In this document: piece after piece, positions 49,301 through 62,368 of the stretch
Numbering within the stretch: the stretch's first letter is position 1
Layout of the letters: each line of letters begins with the position of its first letter
NCBI GenBank assembly: GCA_946803715.1
Contig: CAMPET010000001.1
Coordinates: forward strand, 440,246-504,245
Length of the DNA stretch: 64,000 nt
Source of the DNA: Beroe ovata
Taxonomy: Eukaryota > Ctenophora > Nuda > Beroida > Beroidae
Direction of reading: 5' to 3'
Translations under genes and position numbers: made by a program
The notes under the pieces: model-generated
What the model was told of the DNA's origin: nothing
What the model saw: only the letters and a program-made list of their open reading frames with translations
Databases searched by the model: none

Positions 49301-52300
49301 TCGGTAAATTTGTAAATTTGTCACATTTTGTGTCCGTCTAGTTACGAGATTGTTAATTGGTGTGTCTGGGATCGTAATTGTATGAAATGATTGGGGAGTT
49401 AACTTTACTGAGGGAATTGTTGTCAATGGAGGGGGTTTAAACTTATTCTCCATTGCCGGTATCCAGTTGATGAAAGTTTTGTTTGTCCGATTGTCCGAAG
49501 TCTTTCATCCGCTAGTTTTTGTTTCAATATCATGTGCTAGGTATATCATCGGAGGATATATCGAGGCTAGAAGTCTCTATTTTGTTAAAACATTCACTTC
49601 GACGGAAGGAGCTTGGTTCTATTTCTACATCTGAACAATGAAGTCAATCTTCTGTTCCCATGACAACTTGTTTTTAAATATTCTCGCTGTCACGTGGCAT
49701 TGTGGCAAAATTCATAGCCTGGAATCAGTCAACCGTTACCGACTGCGCTCAGTTCTGATTTTAGCGTCTTATCTTTTCTTCTGGGTTCACTGAATTGCAT
49801 GGCTTGATGAAGCAGTTTGACTGTGATCAATTACTTCAATCTCCACCAATAAACATATACCGTTCACATTTTCATGACTTTGCTGGTGATGGACAATCAG
49901 GAAAGTGTCGATCGCTCCACCGATTTGCTCAATGCAATACCGTAGTTTCTAGTCACGAATTTGCAATCACCGAGAACTGTCATATTGTGAAAATTGCATA
50001 CCAGCAGCACTTCAAACCATGTCACTCACATATAAATCTACTATAGGTCTTAACGCCAACACATTATTTTTGTTCTTTCGAATCTGTTCCATCTATCTTG
50101 CACTTGAAAGGTTGGGGAATTATAACTGAGATCTCTCGAGGACCTTAAGAGCGCTTCTCGTTCCCCCTTGTTTCGTTCTCCTTACACTCTTCATTAGGGA
50201 ACACATCATCAGAAGTTGGAAAAGACCTTATTCAATATGGCGGTACGTATCCCAATGAAATTCATTCTATTCCTTAGCTTATTCTCCAGAAGAAAAGAAC
50301 TGACGTTTCTAGATAGTTACGATTGGAAATCTATATGTGATGTTTATAGGTCTCTGGAGCACACAGCTATTTTGTCGCTGTATGCGATGACTCTCGACCC
50401 AAACTATATGTATTGTAACTGCTGTTGGAGAATTAACATCTTAGCGCGGAGCCGCGTCTAGATCTCGTCTAAATATATTCTAGATCTTGTGATGTATAGG
50501 AGAATTCTAAAGAGAGAAGTGTGTCGCTCCACTATCACACGGACTACCACATCAAGTGTCCCAGTGATATCAGTTCGGAATGATCATCACCATCTACTCA
50601 TCTATCATCACCATGAATATCATCTCTTAGTAACGTCAATAACCGTCCATTGAAAATACAATGAGGCTGGTCCAGGGACAAGCAAAATCTGATTGGGTGC
50701 CAGATAGCATAAACCTGTTATAGTTATGGAGCTTTAATTGTGACCTCACATATAGCATAATTCTTCACGTCGAAGCATACATAATTTCTGTTGTTGATAC
50801 TCAATGGAAACCATAAAAATACCACAATAGGTGGGTGAGGAAGTAGGACTGTGTTAAAAATACTATCTGAGTATCTGAATCTGTAATTTTTCCTCATTCT
50901 CCTTGCTTCTTCGCAGATAAAACTTATCGTGACTTTTTTTCTTCTTCTTCTCCATGATAACCTCCGCTCTGTATATACTGTATGTAACATTTTTCATTTT
51001 TTGGATGCCGCAGCGGCTACGTGTTTTTGGTCTAAAAAATTACGGTTCAACTTCATGATAGGATTTCCGATCGCGATCACTCCTGCGATTCCACTAAGTG
51101 GTCTCATGGCATTGGAGACACTCATATTCCCTCCAGTCTTCTGTCTGCCCTTGTCTTTACCCTGTCAGTACTATGTTGTTCCATACACGTTAGTTAGTGG
51201 TAAACCATAGTGGCCACACGGAGAGGTATGACGTACCTTTCAAAATGAGAATTGTAAATAACTAATGAAAATTTATAAATATATTTTGGAAATTTATTAA
51301 GTTTCTTACAAGTCGGCAATATTTGAGTCGTTGTGCTGCCATATAAGTACCGTACCAGCCAGCGCATATGTGTTCTCCTGAAAAAGTTTTCATGTTTTGT
51401 GCTGATAACAAAAACTTATGCCTCGGAAGATATGCAAATTTGCTCGTCGTGTAAATATAATTATGCCCTGCCCCCATGCAATTATGAAAAGAGAGTGTGT
51501 GTGTTTTGCCTAAATGCACCTGTTTAATTGTGCAATTAATGCCCATTAAACTGTGAAAGTTGGATTGCAGTGCAATTGTAACTTTTCCATGTGATGCGCA
51601 TATATGTTTTATCTTGTTTTTCCCCTGTTACCATATTTATAAGTGAGATTTTCCACGCAAAACTCGACCAACTGAATATTACTGCTGTCTGCTCTCAGAC
51701 TGCAATGAATCTGGGTTAGTCAAGACACGCATGTGCATTCGGCATGGTCCCAATTCTTTTATGCCTTTCTTCCAACCCTAGTTCGCAGAAAGCTTCTTTC
51801 ATAGAACTAGGTAATGCATGTAAATCGAAAGGAACATGCTTTTGCTAATATAGAGGCTGTGTCGACAAAACCTTTAAAAAGTTGTATCAATCGACATAAC
51901 CCCCGCAATATCTTGTATAAGTACGACAAGTTGCGAGCTATAATAACAAGGAAACTATAAACAGGCAAAACATTTGTCATTGGCAGAACTCGTTTGTAGA
52001 ACATGTCTTCCCCTCTCCCAGAGCTACTGTCTGATGACAGAGGAAGTTTTAGCTGCGAAGTTGCCGTTGTTGATATATCTATGTGTTCCCGATAAAAGTC
52101 ACCCATACTCGGAAAATATATAAAGCATGGCAAGGCCAGCGTGGTATTTTTATATACGGGCGCATGTGTCAAGTTGATGTTTGACATCTTGGCTCTTGCT
52201 CTTTCTCTCTCTCTCCTCTTTTTTCCGCGATGAAAAGTGTCAGAGTCACCCAGGCGTGTACCTTGTTTATATATCGCTGATACTTGAGTCTGAGAACAAC

Positions 52301-53115
52301 TTCCCAGAACAATCGAAATATATAAATTGCAAATTTTCGCTGATGCTTATTCGAATTTGCCCGGTACGACTCTGATTGACGTGACATTTTCTTCGCACGT
52401 GACAAAAGTGACAGATTTGGTACTGTCACATTATATATTGCCATGGTAACTTGGTGTTTCATAAGTATCCGGCCAGCAGCCAAATAGTTGCGATTTATGT
52501 AAAGTTTGTTCGACAGTTAGTATCTTTGTTTATGTTGTAGTCCACAGCTTCGCATCCGAAACCAAAGTCCATTTATTGAGGGTTTGCCGATAATTGATAC
52601 GCCCATTGTGATTATTTCTAGTTCTGATGCACTTGCGATTTGGGCTGTATATTTCTTTAATGAGCTTTAGCATGTTATGTACATACCTACATACAAGCAA
52701 TTATCTAATCGATACCATACTCAGTTTTCTGGATGAACCCTTTTTCGTTAGAATTCTCTCCGTAACAAGTTCATCTTGCATTTAATGTAGAACCTAAGTT
52801 TGTTTTCATATCATCAGCAAGATACCGTATGTGATCAGAGAGCGACGATCATGCCTCTGCAATGATCTAAGGATTCCACTACCCATCATCACATTTTATC
52901 AGATACACAAAAAACATAGTTCTTACAAGGAAACACACTCGGAGAGCGAAAAATCGTAACAAAGATTTGCAGATTCCTCATCATCTGAGAGCAGGGCCGG
53001 CAGCATTCTAAATTACTCTTCATAAGCTTCAATTGAAGAAGGACTCTAACTCATCCTCATATAATCTCCTCTTCTCATCTCCCTCTCCTCCCCCTCTTTC
53101 CTGGTATCAGACACT
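46303..53115. other. Non-coding DNA between candidate first exons
   Basis: Apart from the 48539-48988 exon nothing coding is supported. A minimal ATG-GCG|GTACGT at 50237-50242 would also give a phase-0 start, but two codons are not evidence. Short GT and pyrimidine repeats occur near 47044 and 47490. Confidence 0.5.
48539..48988 (+). CDS. Candidate alternative first exon 2 (150 residues)
   Basis: ATG at 48539 (MYYFESVADKSRRAAEARQQ) opens 150 codons ending EKD at a GTAAGT donor, phase 0. A pyrimidine-rich TTCCCCTGCAG lies 4 bases before the ATG, so the ATG may sit in a second exon behind a 5' UTR exon. The protein has a basic N-terminal stretch, a Glu-rich centre (LTEVEEEEDDRV) and a C-terminal helix-like LLSNLIKSGDVNAVKSLGL. 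Both composition and length support real coding sequence. The family was not recognised. Confidence 0.6.
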
Positions 53116-53166
53116 ATGAATTCGAGTTACAAGCCAACGCTAGACATTCTCAGTTGTGCGAGAGCG
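53116..53166 (+). CDS. Candidate alternative first exon 3 (17 residues)
   Basis: ATG at 53116 gives MNSSYKPTLDILSCARA and ends in phase 0 at GTGAGT. A long pyrimidine tract ending TATCAG lies just upstream, so it may be an acceptor-bearing exon. It shares the YKP triplet with the 46210 and 48539 exons (TEYKP, VEYKP, SSYKP). It is too short to judge alone. Confidence 0.35.
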
Positions 53167-53244
53167 GTGAGTTTTTGTGAAAAATGCGTGAAATGTTTCG
53201 CTCACAGGTATGATGATAGTTGTCTTATCAGTTTCGTCTGGGCC

Positions 53245-53255
53245 GTGTGTGTGTG

Positions 53256-53286
<31 letters not shown>

Positions 53287-53325
53287 NGTACTGTGTGTGT
53301 GTACTGTGTGTACTGTGTGTATGAT
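53245..53325. repeat. (GT)n microsatellite with 'n' at 53287
   Basis: Imperfect TG repeat with TACTGTGTG variants just after the 53116 exon. Further GT repeats lie at 54450-54498. Confidence 0.9.
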
Positions 53326-56300
53326 TCTTGGAAGGTCACCTGTGTGCGATTCTGAGGTTTTGACAAGGGTTCTAGGATGAATCAGGATACAAGTGCAATT
53401 AGACGCTCTCATTTCAAGTGAAATGGTAGCAGGTAGGTGCTTCACTGCAATCGAGCTTTTTATCTCATATCTCCTCCTCGATAATAACATGAATCATCGA
53501 TTACAATGACACATTTGCTAGCTAAGTCACTAGATTGTAATGTAATTGTTGCTAACTAAGTCACTAGTTAGGACCCTCCTCTAGGGTAAATAGTTATTGT
53601 AAGGATTAGTAAGTATTGGAACTGTCACTACTTTACAATGATTCCTTGTCAACGTCAATGAATAATGAATATATCAATATGCATCATAGGGAAACCTGTA
53701 TATGAAAAGCTGCCACAGTTACTAAGACGCTGGACACTTGGGTGAAGACATTTTTGTGAACTTCATCAATCGGAATGGGAACATTCGAACTTGTAAAATA
53801 TGTTTACATGGGCATCCAATTTTGGACATTGGAGGAGCTGCAAAAGACATGAACCACCCTGACCATGAACCAGTCGTTAACAATCGTTGAATGGTTCAAT
53901 GAGATGTGTAAAACCTCATTGGTGATACTTTTATGTGCCACCCTGACAAAAAGATAGATACCCTGTTACCATAGCAACAGCAAGATGTCAAGTCGAGAAC
54001 TCGTCCTGTTTCCATTTAGGTGAGACTGAGAGGAGTCAACAACAACAACAATTGCATCAATTACTCACCGGCCTTGAACTCCAATTAACACCAAAGAAAA
54101 GTTCACCTAGCTCCACACTTTTTCTAGTTTTATAGGAATTGGAAATTACCTAATCGAGACAGGCCGTGCTGGCCGCTGGTAATATATAAGAACAGTGAAC
54201 AATGTTTTGTCCAGAATAAATGCAGGGTTCAGGGAATGTTTCAGGGTCAGAAGTTCCTTAGAACCAGGAAATTTTAAGGATTCTAGTTTCTTGCGGTCAA
54301 TGCATGGCTATAGGAATCAATGTCGTCATGTAATTGATTCAACGATCCTATCAATCGAATGGTCTGCCTCTTCTGTGGAACTGTGGAAGTATATCTGGCT
54401 GGTAACATCTGTAACTTGTACCATTGTGTGATTGTATCCGTCATGTGTCATGTGTCATGTGTGTGTGTGTGTGTGTGTGGGTGTGTATGTGGGTGTGTCA
54501 ATCACATAGTCTTGATACCAACACTAGTATTAGTAGCCTGGAGTATTCTCCATTTGAATCTCTCCATTTGTATCAAGTGTCAAGTCTTCAGTAGTCTTGG
54601 TGAGTTCATCAGGTGAATCTATTGAACTTAGTAAGTTCTATAAATTAACGTGACAAATATAACTGCTGCATTCAATATTCTCATTGTCATTTATCGTCAT
54701 CACTTCATGTGGAAGTCACGTCCGAAGCATCCTCCCCTACCGATATAATACCCTCCTCTCATGTCGAGAATATATAACTGCATTTTCACAGTTTATCCCA
54801 CCTGATAGGAGTTAATTCACAAATATTTGCACTAAAATTACCCCTTAATGGCCTGTTATTAATTGGACAATTTCCTAAATGAGCCGTTAATTGATGTCCA
54901 ATTTATTGTCTGCGTGTGATGGTAGTAGGGGGATTCAAATGCTGATATAGTGAACACTAAAGTAGTAATATGAAAATACATTAGCTGAAATAGATAGGAG
55001 GTATGAATGATAGTGAGAAATCGGTTCAGGTACAAATCCAAGTCATTAAAACTGAGATTTTCCGCATAAGCAGTGAAGCAAGATGGGATTCCAAATTCTG
55101 AACAGATAGAATCCAAGTGACACCCTTCGTGTTCTGTTCTACACGACATTGTAACTCTGACATTCAGCCGATGCAGTGAATAGACTGGTTAAGGTGTCAA
55201 TCAATTGAAACTGGACCAGTTAAATCGGAAATTTCAAATTACTTTGGCTGCATACAGATTTTCCATCACGTATGCAATATATTCTAACCCATGTTACTGC
55301 TATTGTCAAAACTGTAATTTGACAGTTTTTCATTTCTTCTTGAACCACTTAACTTTTGCTTCAGTTATCGACATCAGCAATTATGATCAGATCACAATAA
55401 AAAACGCACCAAGATCTCCACTTCACTCCACTTTATTTCATCCTCATCTATCATCTGAGTTATGACGTTCCTCCTAAATCCTCCCTCCCAATATCCGGGT
55501 ACCAGCAACACCCAGTACCAGTCTACATAATATTCTGCTGATGACATTTGGCATATCTCTGTCGGAGCCATAAATCTCCGATATGACCAAATGTCATGAT
55601 CTTCCTAAAACTGTCCGTGAAATTGATTTTAAGACCGGTTTCAAGCTTGCATATAATACAAACATATGTTAAACACGCGCATATGTTCGGGCATATGGTA
55701 TGGGGAAGCACCCAAGACGGTCTGAAGTTGACATTAGTTAAGGTTGGGTCAGGTGGAACGAAATATGATATCACTGAAAATGTAAAACAGCTCCAAGACG
55801 CGCATGTCACATACTATGATATTTGTCACGCGAGTCTTCATGCGAGACTATGGGAAACTCAGGCTGATATGTTATTCGAGACTAAGACTAGAGCATACTC
55901 ATGTTGTTGGGGGTTTTCAAATCTTGTCTCGGAAAGAGAAAGTTATCATGATGAAATATACCGCGAGTAGTCCATTGGGAAAACATTTTCATAAGTGCAT
56001 CATTTCCTCTTTGACGGCTACTTGAAACGCGATAGTATCCCAGGAGCTTCTACAACGTCAATCATAGGGTAAGTTTATCCAGATCCACATGATTTTCAAA
56101 CCAAATAATGGATGGACGGCACCATTTTTCACCCAAATTTCGGCCCTCTAAACACCCCTATAGTTCGTGATTCGACGATTACACTAATTTTATGATCAAC
56201 AACTGTATATTTTACTCTATGGTGGTCTCAAGTATATGGCTTGTGATTAATTGCGCCCTATACTCCTGTGCGGTTGATATCGATCATCTTATCACGATTC

Positions 56301-56756
56301 GAGCTCTAATTCACCACTATATTGCTTCCCATACCGTCATTCAAGTTGATAGAGCAAATCTCCGAAAATTACCCCCCGCGCTACAACATTACACGTTTCA
56401 AATTGTATATTCCTCAGAAATATTCCCGACCTTTACACAGGATGGATCTGCTGCATTTCCTTGTTGAAACATAAACATTTAACAACCATATATATTGTGC
56501 TTATTACTCTGTTATCACCTCACTTCCTCACGCCACAAGATCAAGGTCTGGATGTTGAGCCAGGCGTGACTTACTCGAATTTTTTTCGGAAAAAGGCGTG
56601 ATATTCTTAGTCGTGAAACCTGTTGTACGATCAGTATATGAAACATGTCAAATATTCATGCCGTGTATCACACATTTCTCCATGGAGAGACATAAATATA
56701 GATCTCGCTCTAAATATGATTGTCTCGAATCGAGCTTCTCGACGCAAGAAAAAGAC
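53326..56756. other. Non-coding stretch with one unexplained open frame
   Basis: A 124-codon frame at 55596-55970 includes GHMVWGSTQDGLKLTLVKVG and DITENVKQLQDAHVTYYDI. It faintly recalls an actin-depolymerising-factor-type domain, but no splice context or full domain supports it. The rest is non-coding. Confidence 0.3.
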
Positions 56757-56936
56757 ATGGCATTCAAAGAAGATGGCAGGTCTCAAAATCGTACTCTACG
56801 ACATGTCTCGGTGGGGTTGGACCGTCATGTACTCTCGGGACCCCCTGTTGGGTTGGACCACCAGAAGGGGGAAGGAGGGGACCAGTTGATGCCCCACGAG
56901 GAAATGTCATGTGACCCAGCAGAGGAGTTGGAATCG
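56757..56936 (+). CDS. Candidate alternative first exon 4 (60 residues)
   Basis: ATG at 56757 (MAFKEDGRSQNRTLRHVSVG) runs 60 codons to GAATCG|GTAAGT, phase 0. The frame is open upstream to 56598, so an earlier start is possible. It contains a repeated VGLD pair and ends CDPAEELES. A 15-bp minisatellite starts at the donor itself (56941-57003). The protein is not recognised. Confidence 0.4.
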
Positions 56937-56940
56937 GTAA

Positions 56941-57003
56941 GTGGGGTGATCAGGTGTGGGGTGATCAGGTGTGGGGTGATCAGGTGTGGGGTGATTAGGA
57001 ATG
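56941..57003. repeat. 15-bp minisatellite at a donor site
   Basis: Four copies of GTGTGGGGTGATCAG. The donor of the 56757-56936 exon (GTAAGTGGGGTGATCAG) is itself a degenerate first unit. Confidence 0.85.
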
Positions 57004-60000
57004 GGGTGGAGTGAGGGGTTTGGATTGGATGTAGTGTGAGTTGGGTAGTGATAGTGGGTGAGGCTTAAGTACCTAATGATTATGTTCCGTCAACTGTTTG
57101 GTACTCAGGTGCTTTCCAACCCTTCTAATCCTGCGATTCGTGATAAACAAATCCTTTGCCTAGGACACTTAAGACCGTGATATTTGAGGTTTATATATCT
57201 GACATGGTAGATACGTATTAAACTGGCAAGCGTCACAGATCAGATAGACTGAATGGTAGAACCAATATGAATATTATGCGAATATTTAAACGCTCTCCTC
57301 ATACTGAAACGGGTTGTAATGAACCACTGAAATGCAATAACTTTATGGCTATCATGGTCCTTATATATCTTGTGATGTGCTTGTATCGGGCTCATATGTG
57401 TTTATATTACACTCCATCTGGCGCATATTTCGACTGGTAAATGCAAGTTTTTCGAGGGGTAAATGGGCCGGACGTATCTCTTTCAAAACCTCTTTCAAAA
57501 GACGTACTATAAAACACGCATACCTTTTCGTGAACTGTTTCATGCAGTTACTCTTTCCCCTCAGAGAGTTCTTCCTCTCTTCTCCCCTTCCAAACTCTTC
57601 TCCTCTCCTTATTTCAGGAACTCTGGATTAAAACTGGTAGTACCACTACTAAACCTATATGAACCATGTTATTACGTGAACCATGAATGTTAGTTGAGTA
57701 TGCACGGCACACTCCCATCCATTTATAACCGATATATACATCACTCATTATTAGTTTAGTATATTCATAAAATATGCAGAGATTCAACGATCTGTGACAT
57801 ATATAACCCTTATAAAGGCTTAGACATTACCATATATGGGCATGGGTATTACCATATTTGGTATTATTAGTGGGAATTTCCCCACCCTGGGAGATGGTAG
57901 ACACTGCCATTCTCTGTGCAGTGCAGCAGTCCTATCCCATCCACGGATTACATGTTTGACTCTTGTCTTGTAGTGCTCTGCAGGATAGGGTTGACTGCCC
58001 AGTGCCCTTGAGACCAAGAGTATCATTCGTGCGGAAAGTAGGTTTTCACCAAAGTATCAAACACCGATCAGAATTCAGATCTAACTTTAAGTTTCCTAGA
58101 CCGGTTGGGCCAGATAGATGGATGCCAATTATACCAGGGAGCTCTGACACACTGTCTGTACTATAATAAACAAATTGATATCACAGCCATGTATGAACGC
58201 GGCATGATAACAGTCCAGGTGGTTGGTACTAGTAATTGACAGCCCAATTATAAAACCCCAAACGCCGTGCACACTTCTCCTCCATTTCAGGGGTATATCG
58301 GGTGTCAAAATTCTGTATAACTTCAGCACTATTCACTATTCTCGACTATTAATGCAGCATTTTAACTTCTCCAAAGTTGGGTCAATATTATATCAACGTG
58401 TTCAACGTTTACTTTGGTTGCCAATATAATGGGGAAAGGTGCTGAAATGGGAGCTATTTGTGTTTGAGTCATTTTGAAGTGATTTGATTTCTTGTCGACT
58501 TCCTCTCAATTTCTTCTGGTATCTTGAAATCTTTCTTGAAAACTTTGTTGCATCTAATTTGATTCCATTGTGCAAGAGTTGGATCACATCATCAACTAGT
58601 TATGACAAAGAAAAAAATATAGAGCTTGGTTGAGAGTCCCTTGTTATAAGTTAGCAGTTTTTCTCAAGAAGTGTCCTTTTCTCAAATTTGATTAGCTGCA
58701 AATAACTGTTTTGGAAATGCAATTCTGGTCACTAGTTTCTGCCGATGAGAGAGACTTATTTCTTCCCCTATCGACTGCTCTTCTTCGCCTGTCAGTCTGA
58801 AACCGTCTTACCTCAGAAGCCATCATACAATTGTGACAGTTCCGACCCTCTTGCTTTTCTTGCAATTTCCATTCACAATTGCTGTCAGAGCATGAGTTGC
58901 TCTCTCCTCCCCACATTAGAAAATAGTGTTTATCTCTCGACATCACTTAGGGTTTGACAAAAGGTAATGGGCATGAGCTCAACTGGCAAATGCAGCGGTT
59001 TCCTAACCATGATGTGTTTCTATGAATATATATGGAGTTACATATGCCTCAGTGCTTGAGCTTAGGGTGTGCTCTTGTCTGGAACTATCTTTATCGTATG
59101 TTTTGTTGATATCTTCATTTAGATAATGGATCCATTGAGGTGACCATTGAATCGGTCATGAATGACATATAGCAGGAATGTATAAGTTCTTCCAGACTAT
59201 TATATGGTGTAGTTCAATGATTCTTCTGACCAATCTGAAAGCGATATACATAGCAGTTACAGAGTCTAGAATATACTCCAAACCAAAATACGAGAGGTTA
59301 ACATAAGTTTAGAATGATAACTGCCTAACCTTATCCCTGATTTATTGATGATTATCATTTCTATAAGATTAAGCACAGTCATTACTTATATCATTCCTGC
59401 ATGGAGTGATGCATCCAAGCCATACCAAGAACTGATTTAGACAGATAAGCTGATAAATAAACAATCTAAAATATGGAAATGGGAACCTCGGAAAGTTATC
59501 ATATTATAACCTCTGCTTATATTCATCACAAGAAACGGAATGATCTTCTCCTAAACGAGCTTATCAGAGTGTGCATATGAGCTAAGCTGCACAGCTGTTA
59601 GCGTGCCTGATGATCGATCATTGATCCATCTCTCTTGCCACTTTTGTTGTAACATTTATATCTATCCGACAAATATTATGCGAATATATCTCTATTTGGT
59701 GCCATAATTGCTCTCAATTTACAATTTATGTACAGCTCTCAACTGTTATTGCTGTTAATAAAGTTCATTAAACCAGCACATGTCTTATTATGTCCTAATT
59801 GACCTCAAATGACACGAAAACAGATTTATTCATCATCTAAGCATTGCATTTTTACCGAGAGCTGAGGTCGTTTTCTAGTTTTTGCTAAGGCTATCATATA
59901 GGCTAAACATAGATTCAAATTCAATCGATCTTATAGGAAATTATATTTTTACCATCCAATGCAAAATCCAGCAACCATGATTTATGGATGTATCAACTCT

Positions 60001-61411
60001 TTCATTTTCTAGTATCAACTCTTTCATCTTCTAGCATGAAATGCCTGCTATTAACACCAATTCCACTCTGAAGATACTGGTTAAGTATGACGTAGTTCTG
60101 TAAATCTGCTTAGAGGGCTCTAAAGAGAGATAATTGCTGATAATGGTAATTGATAGGTCCCAGGCGTCACGGGGGATTTGAGTTACACTTCCCTCTCTCA
60201 CTTGCCTGATCAATATATGATGAGCCATAAATTTTGAAATAAGAATGCAGTAGGTAAGGACATTTTCATCTATAGATTCTTTCCTCTTTCTTTATACGTG
60301 ATTCTGCCCGCCAGTTTTCCAATGAATCTGGCTCCCGAGTCCAAAATATACATCTTCATTTATTTGGATAATCAAGGTTAAAGAAAATATTCCCCAAAGT
60401 TAAATAATTTTTCTCCAAAGTCCCTCATTAATTTGCGTTATAGTTATTGATATTACTCCAAGGAGCTTATATCATAGACAATGATCATTTCACAATGACC
60501 ATCAATCATATTCTTGAAGCTTCTACCAGGGTAGTAAATTATCACTGTAAAGATTTGGGATTAAATTATTCGTCATACTAGTTTGTGTGTTTGTGTGTTT
60601 GTGTGGTTTCGTGTGTGTGAGAGTGGGTGTAATATCGATGATTAATAATGATCGGATGAATTATGATGAGGAGTCCTCGACATAATAATTTATCCTATCA
60701 TGGATTCGCACTCTTTGAAGGGGCATACTAATATTCCCCTCGATTATAATCATCTAGGTAAATGTCGGTCCCTCTCAAACTTTATGCATCACGTTCCGGG
60801 ATATTTGAACCCATGACATTTTGAACCGGTTATACCCAGGATCTCTCATATCTCCCCCCTCTCTCCTTCTCTCTCTGGTGTTGACCGTTCTCATTATTAT
60901 CGGCAGCACCATATCATGGTAAACCATACTAGTGTGATGATTGATGAGTGTGTGTGTCTGAGTGAATAGTTATCTATACTATTCTTGAGCAATGAGCACA
61001 TGACCCCACACCCTTCTTGATCAGCCTCTGATTGATATCTACTTGTTGTGATAGTGACAATAATGAGGGTCTGATGCACTTCATGCTTGTGTGCGACATG
61101 CCCATTGAGCCTAGTGTGGGCACGGTCTACCGCAGATATACTAGCTTTGTTAGGTTTTCAGCCGTTTCAAATCCGATTCATGTCTCGTGGTTTTTCAAGT
61201 CCCCGGTTTTTCTCAGGGTTATAAGTGTTCTGTGAACTGTTTCTGTACGTTGTGAAATGTAAATATTACACCATCTGCTGTTGCCAGTCTAGAGTTAGCT
61301 ATAACCATGATATGTTTCCACACACACAGACTTCTCGTTTTTGTCTTGATTGTGTCATAGTTGTTGTTTTTGACATCTCTCGAACTTCTCCCTCCGCAAG
61401 AAACTCCAATC
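57004..61411. other. Non-coding stretch
   Basis: AT-rich DNA with a GT-rich run near 60583-60630. No supportable coding sequence or RNA gene was seen on either strand. Confidence 0.5.
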
Positions 61412-61507
61412 ATGATGGCTGATGACTCACCTGCAACCTACTCTGACCTAAAGAATGAATCTCACGGGGTTGGACCGAATGGGGACCCCACTGGTGATGA
61501 CCCAGAG
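61412..61507 (+). CDS. Candidate alternative first exon 5 (32 residues)
   Basis: ATG at 61412 (MMADDSPATYSDLKNESHGV) runs 32 codons to CCAGAG|GTAAAA, phase 0. It is preceded by a pyrimidine-rich tract ending CGCAAG. The segment is acidic and polar, typical of a cytosolic N terminus. It is unrecognised. Confidence 0.4.
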
Positions 61508-62299
61508 GTAAAATGACTTGCCACTTAGATGACATTTTGCCTTGTGAAAGCGCCACTTTTTGTGACACTGTACAAAACACATATTCACAGAAAGAAGGGA
61601 TGAATTGTGACATATATTTTGTAAGTATGTCACAGTTGTAATCAACTTGTCATTTGAATCAGCTGTTGTTACAACATTGAATACTGAATAGATAATAATC
61701 ACATATATAGCGAAAGGTGAGTTATCATAAGAACCAGGTTTCTGTCGACTCATTACTCTGGTAGGTATATTCTAGCCTTCACTCTACTGTAAGCGTAACA
61801 TATGCACGAGCTTGCTAAACTTGTAAATTATAATGTTGTAGCCCCCTCCTAGTTACTAGAATTAAGTAGTGGCATATGTTGGTCTATAGGAGGGGTCTAT
61901 AGATGGGTCATGTGAGTTGTTACCAGTTATTGAGCCTATTATGATGATGCCTGCATATACTGTTCAACAGCATAAACTAGCTTACATAGCAGCCCCAGCT
62001 ACGTACCAACTATCAATCAAGTCCCCTCATTTATTTTATATATAGTCACCTTACGAAGAGCTTGATAACCAACAATATAATGATACTTTTCGACTTGATT
62101 GTGCTATGTAAACCATTCAGAGTCCATAATTGTTATGCTGAAAGGGTTACCATAGCACCCACTTTATTAGGGTCACTTCAAGACCAGCTCTACTATAGCG
62201 TCACGTTATTGTCCTTTGTTTCATATTTCTTGACGGGTTGTCGGGTTGATAGGAACAAACATTTTTTTTCTGTGATAATATTTTTCTCAAATTTGGCAC

Positions 62300-62368
62300 A
62301 TGATTGAGTCCGTGGAACGTGATCCGATTGCAGAGCAGCTTTCCTTTGGATCGGATGAGGAAAGAGGA
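62300..62368 (+). CDS. Candidate alternative first exon 6 (23 residues)
   Basis: ATG at 62300 (MIESVERDPIAEQLSFGSDE) runs 23 codons to AGAGGA|GTAAGT, phase 0, with a consensus donor. It is acidic with a possible kinase-site cluster (SFGSDEE). A 33-bp acceptor- and donor-bounded segment at 63392-63424 could be a shared later exon, but this is speculative. Confidence 0.4.

Noticed and set aside
50237-50242. ATG-GCG|GTACGT as a seventh first exon
   Set aside because: Only two codons; such matches are expected by chance.
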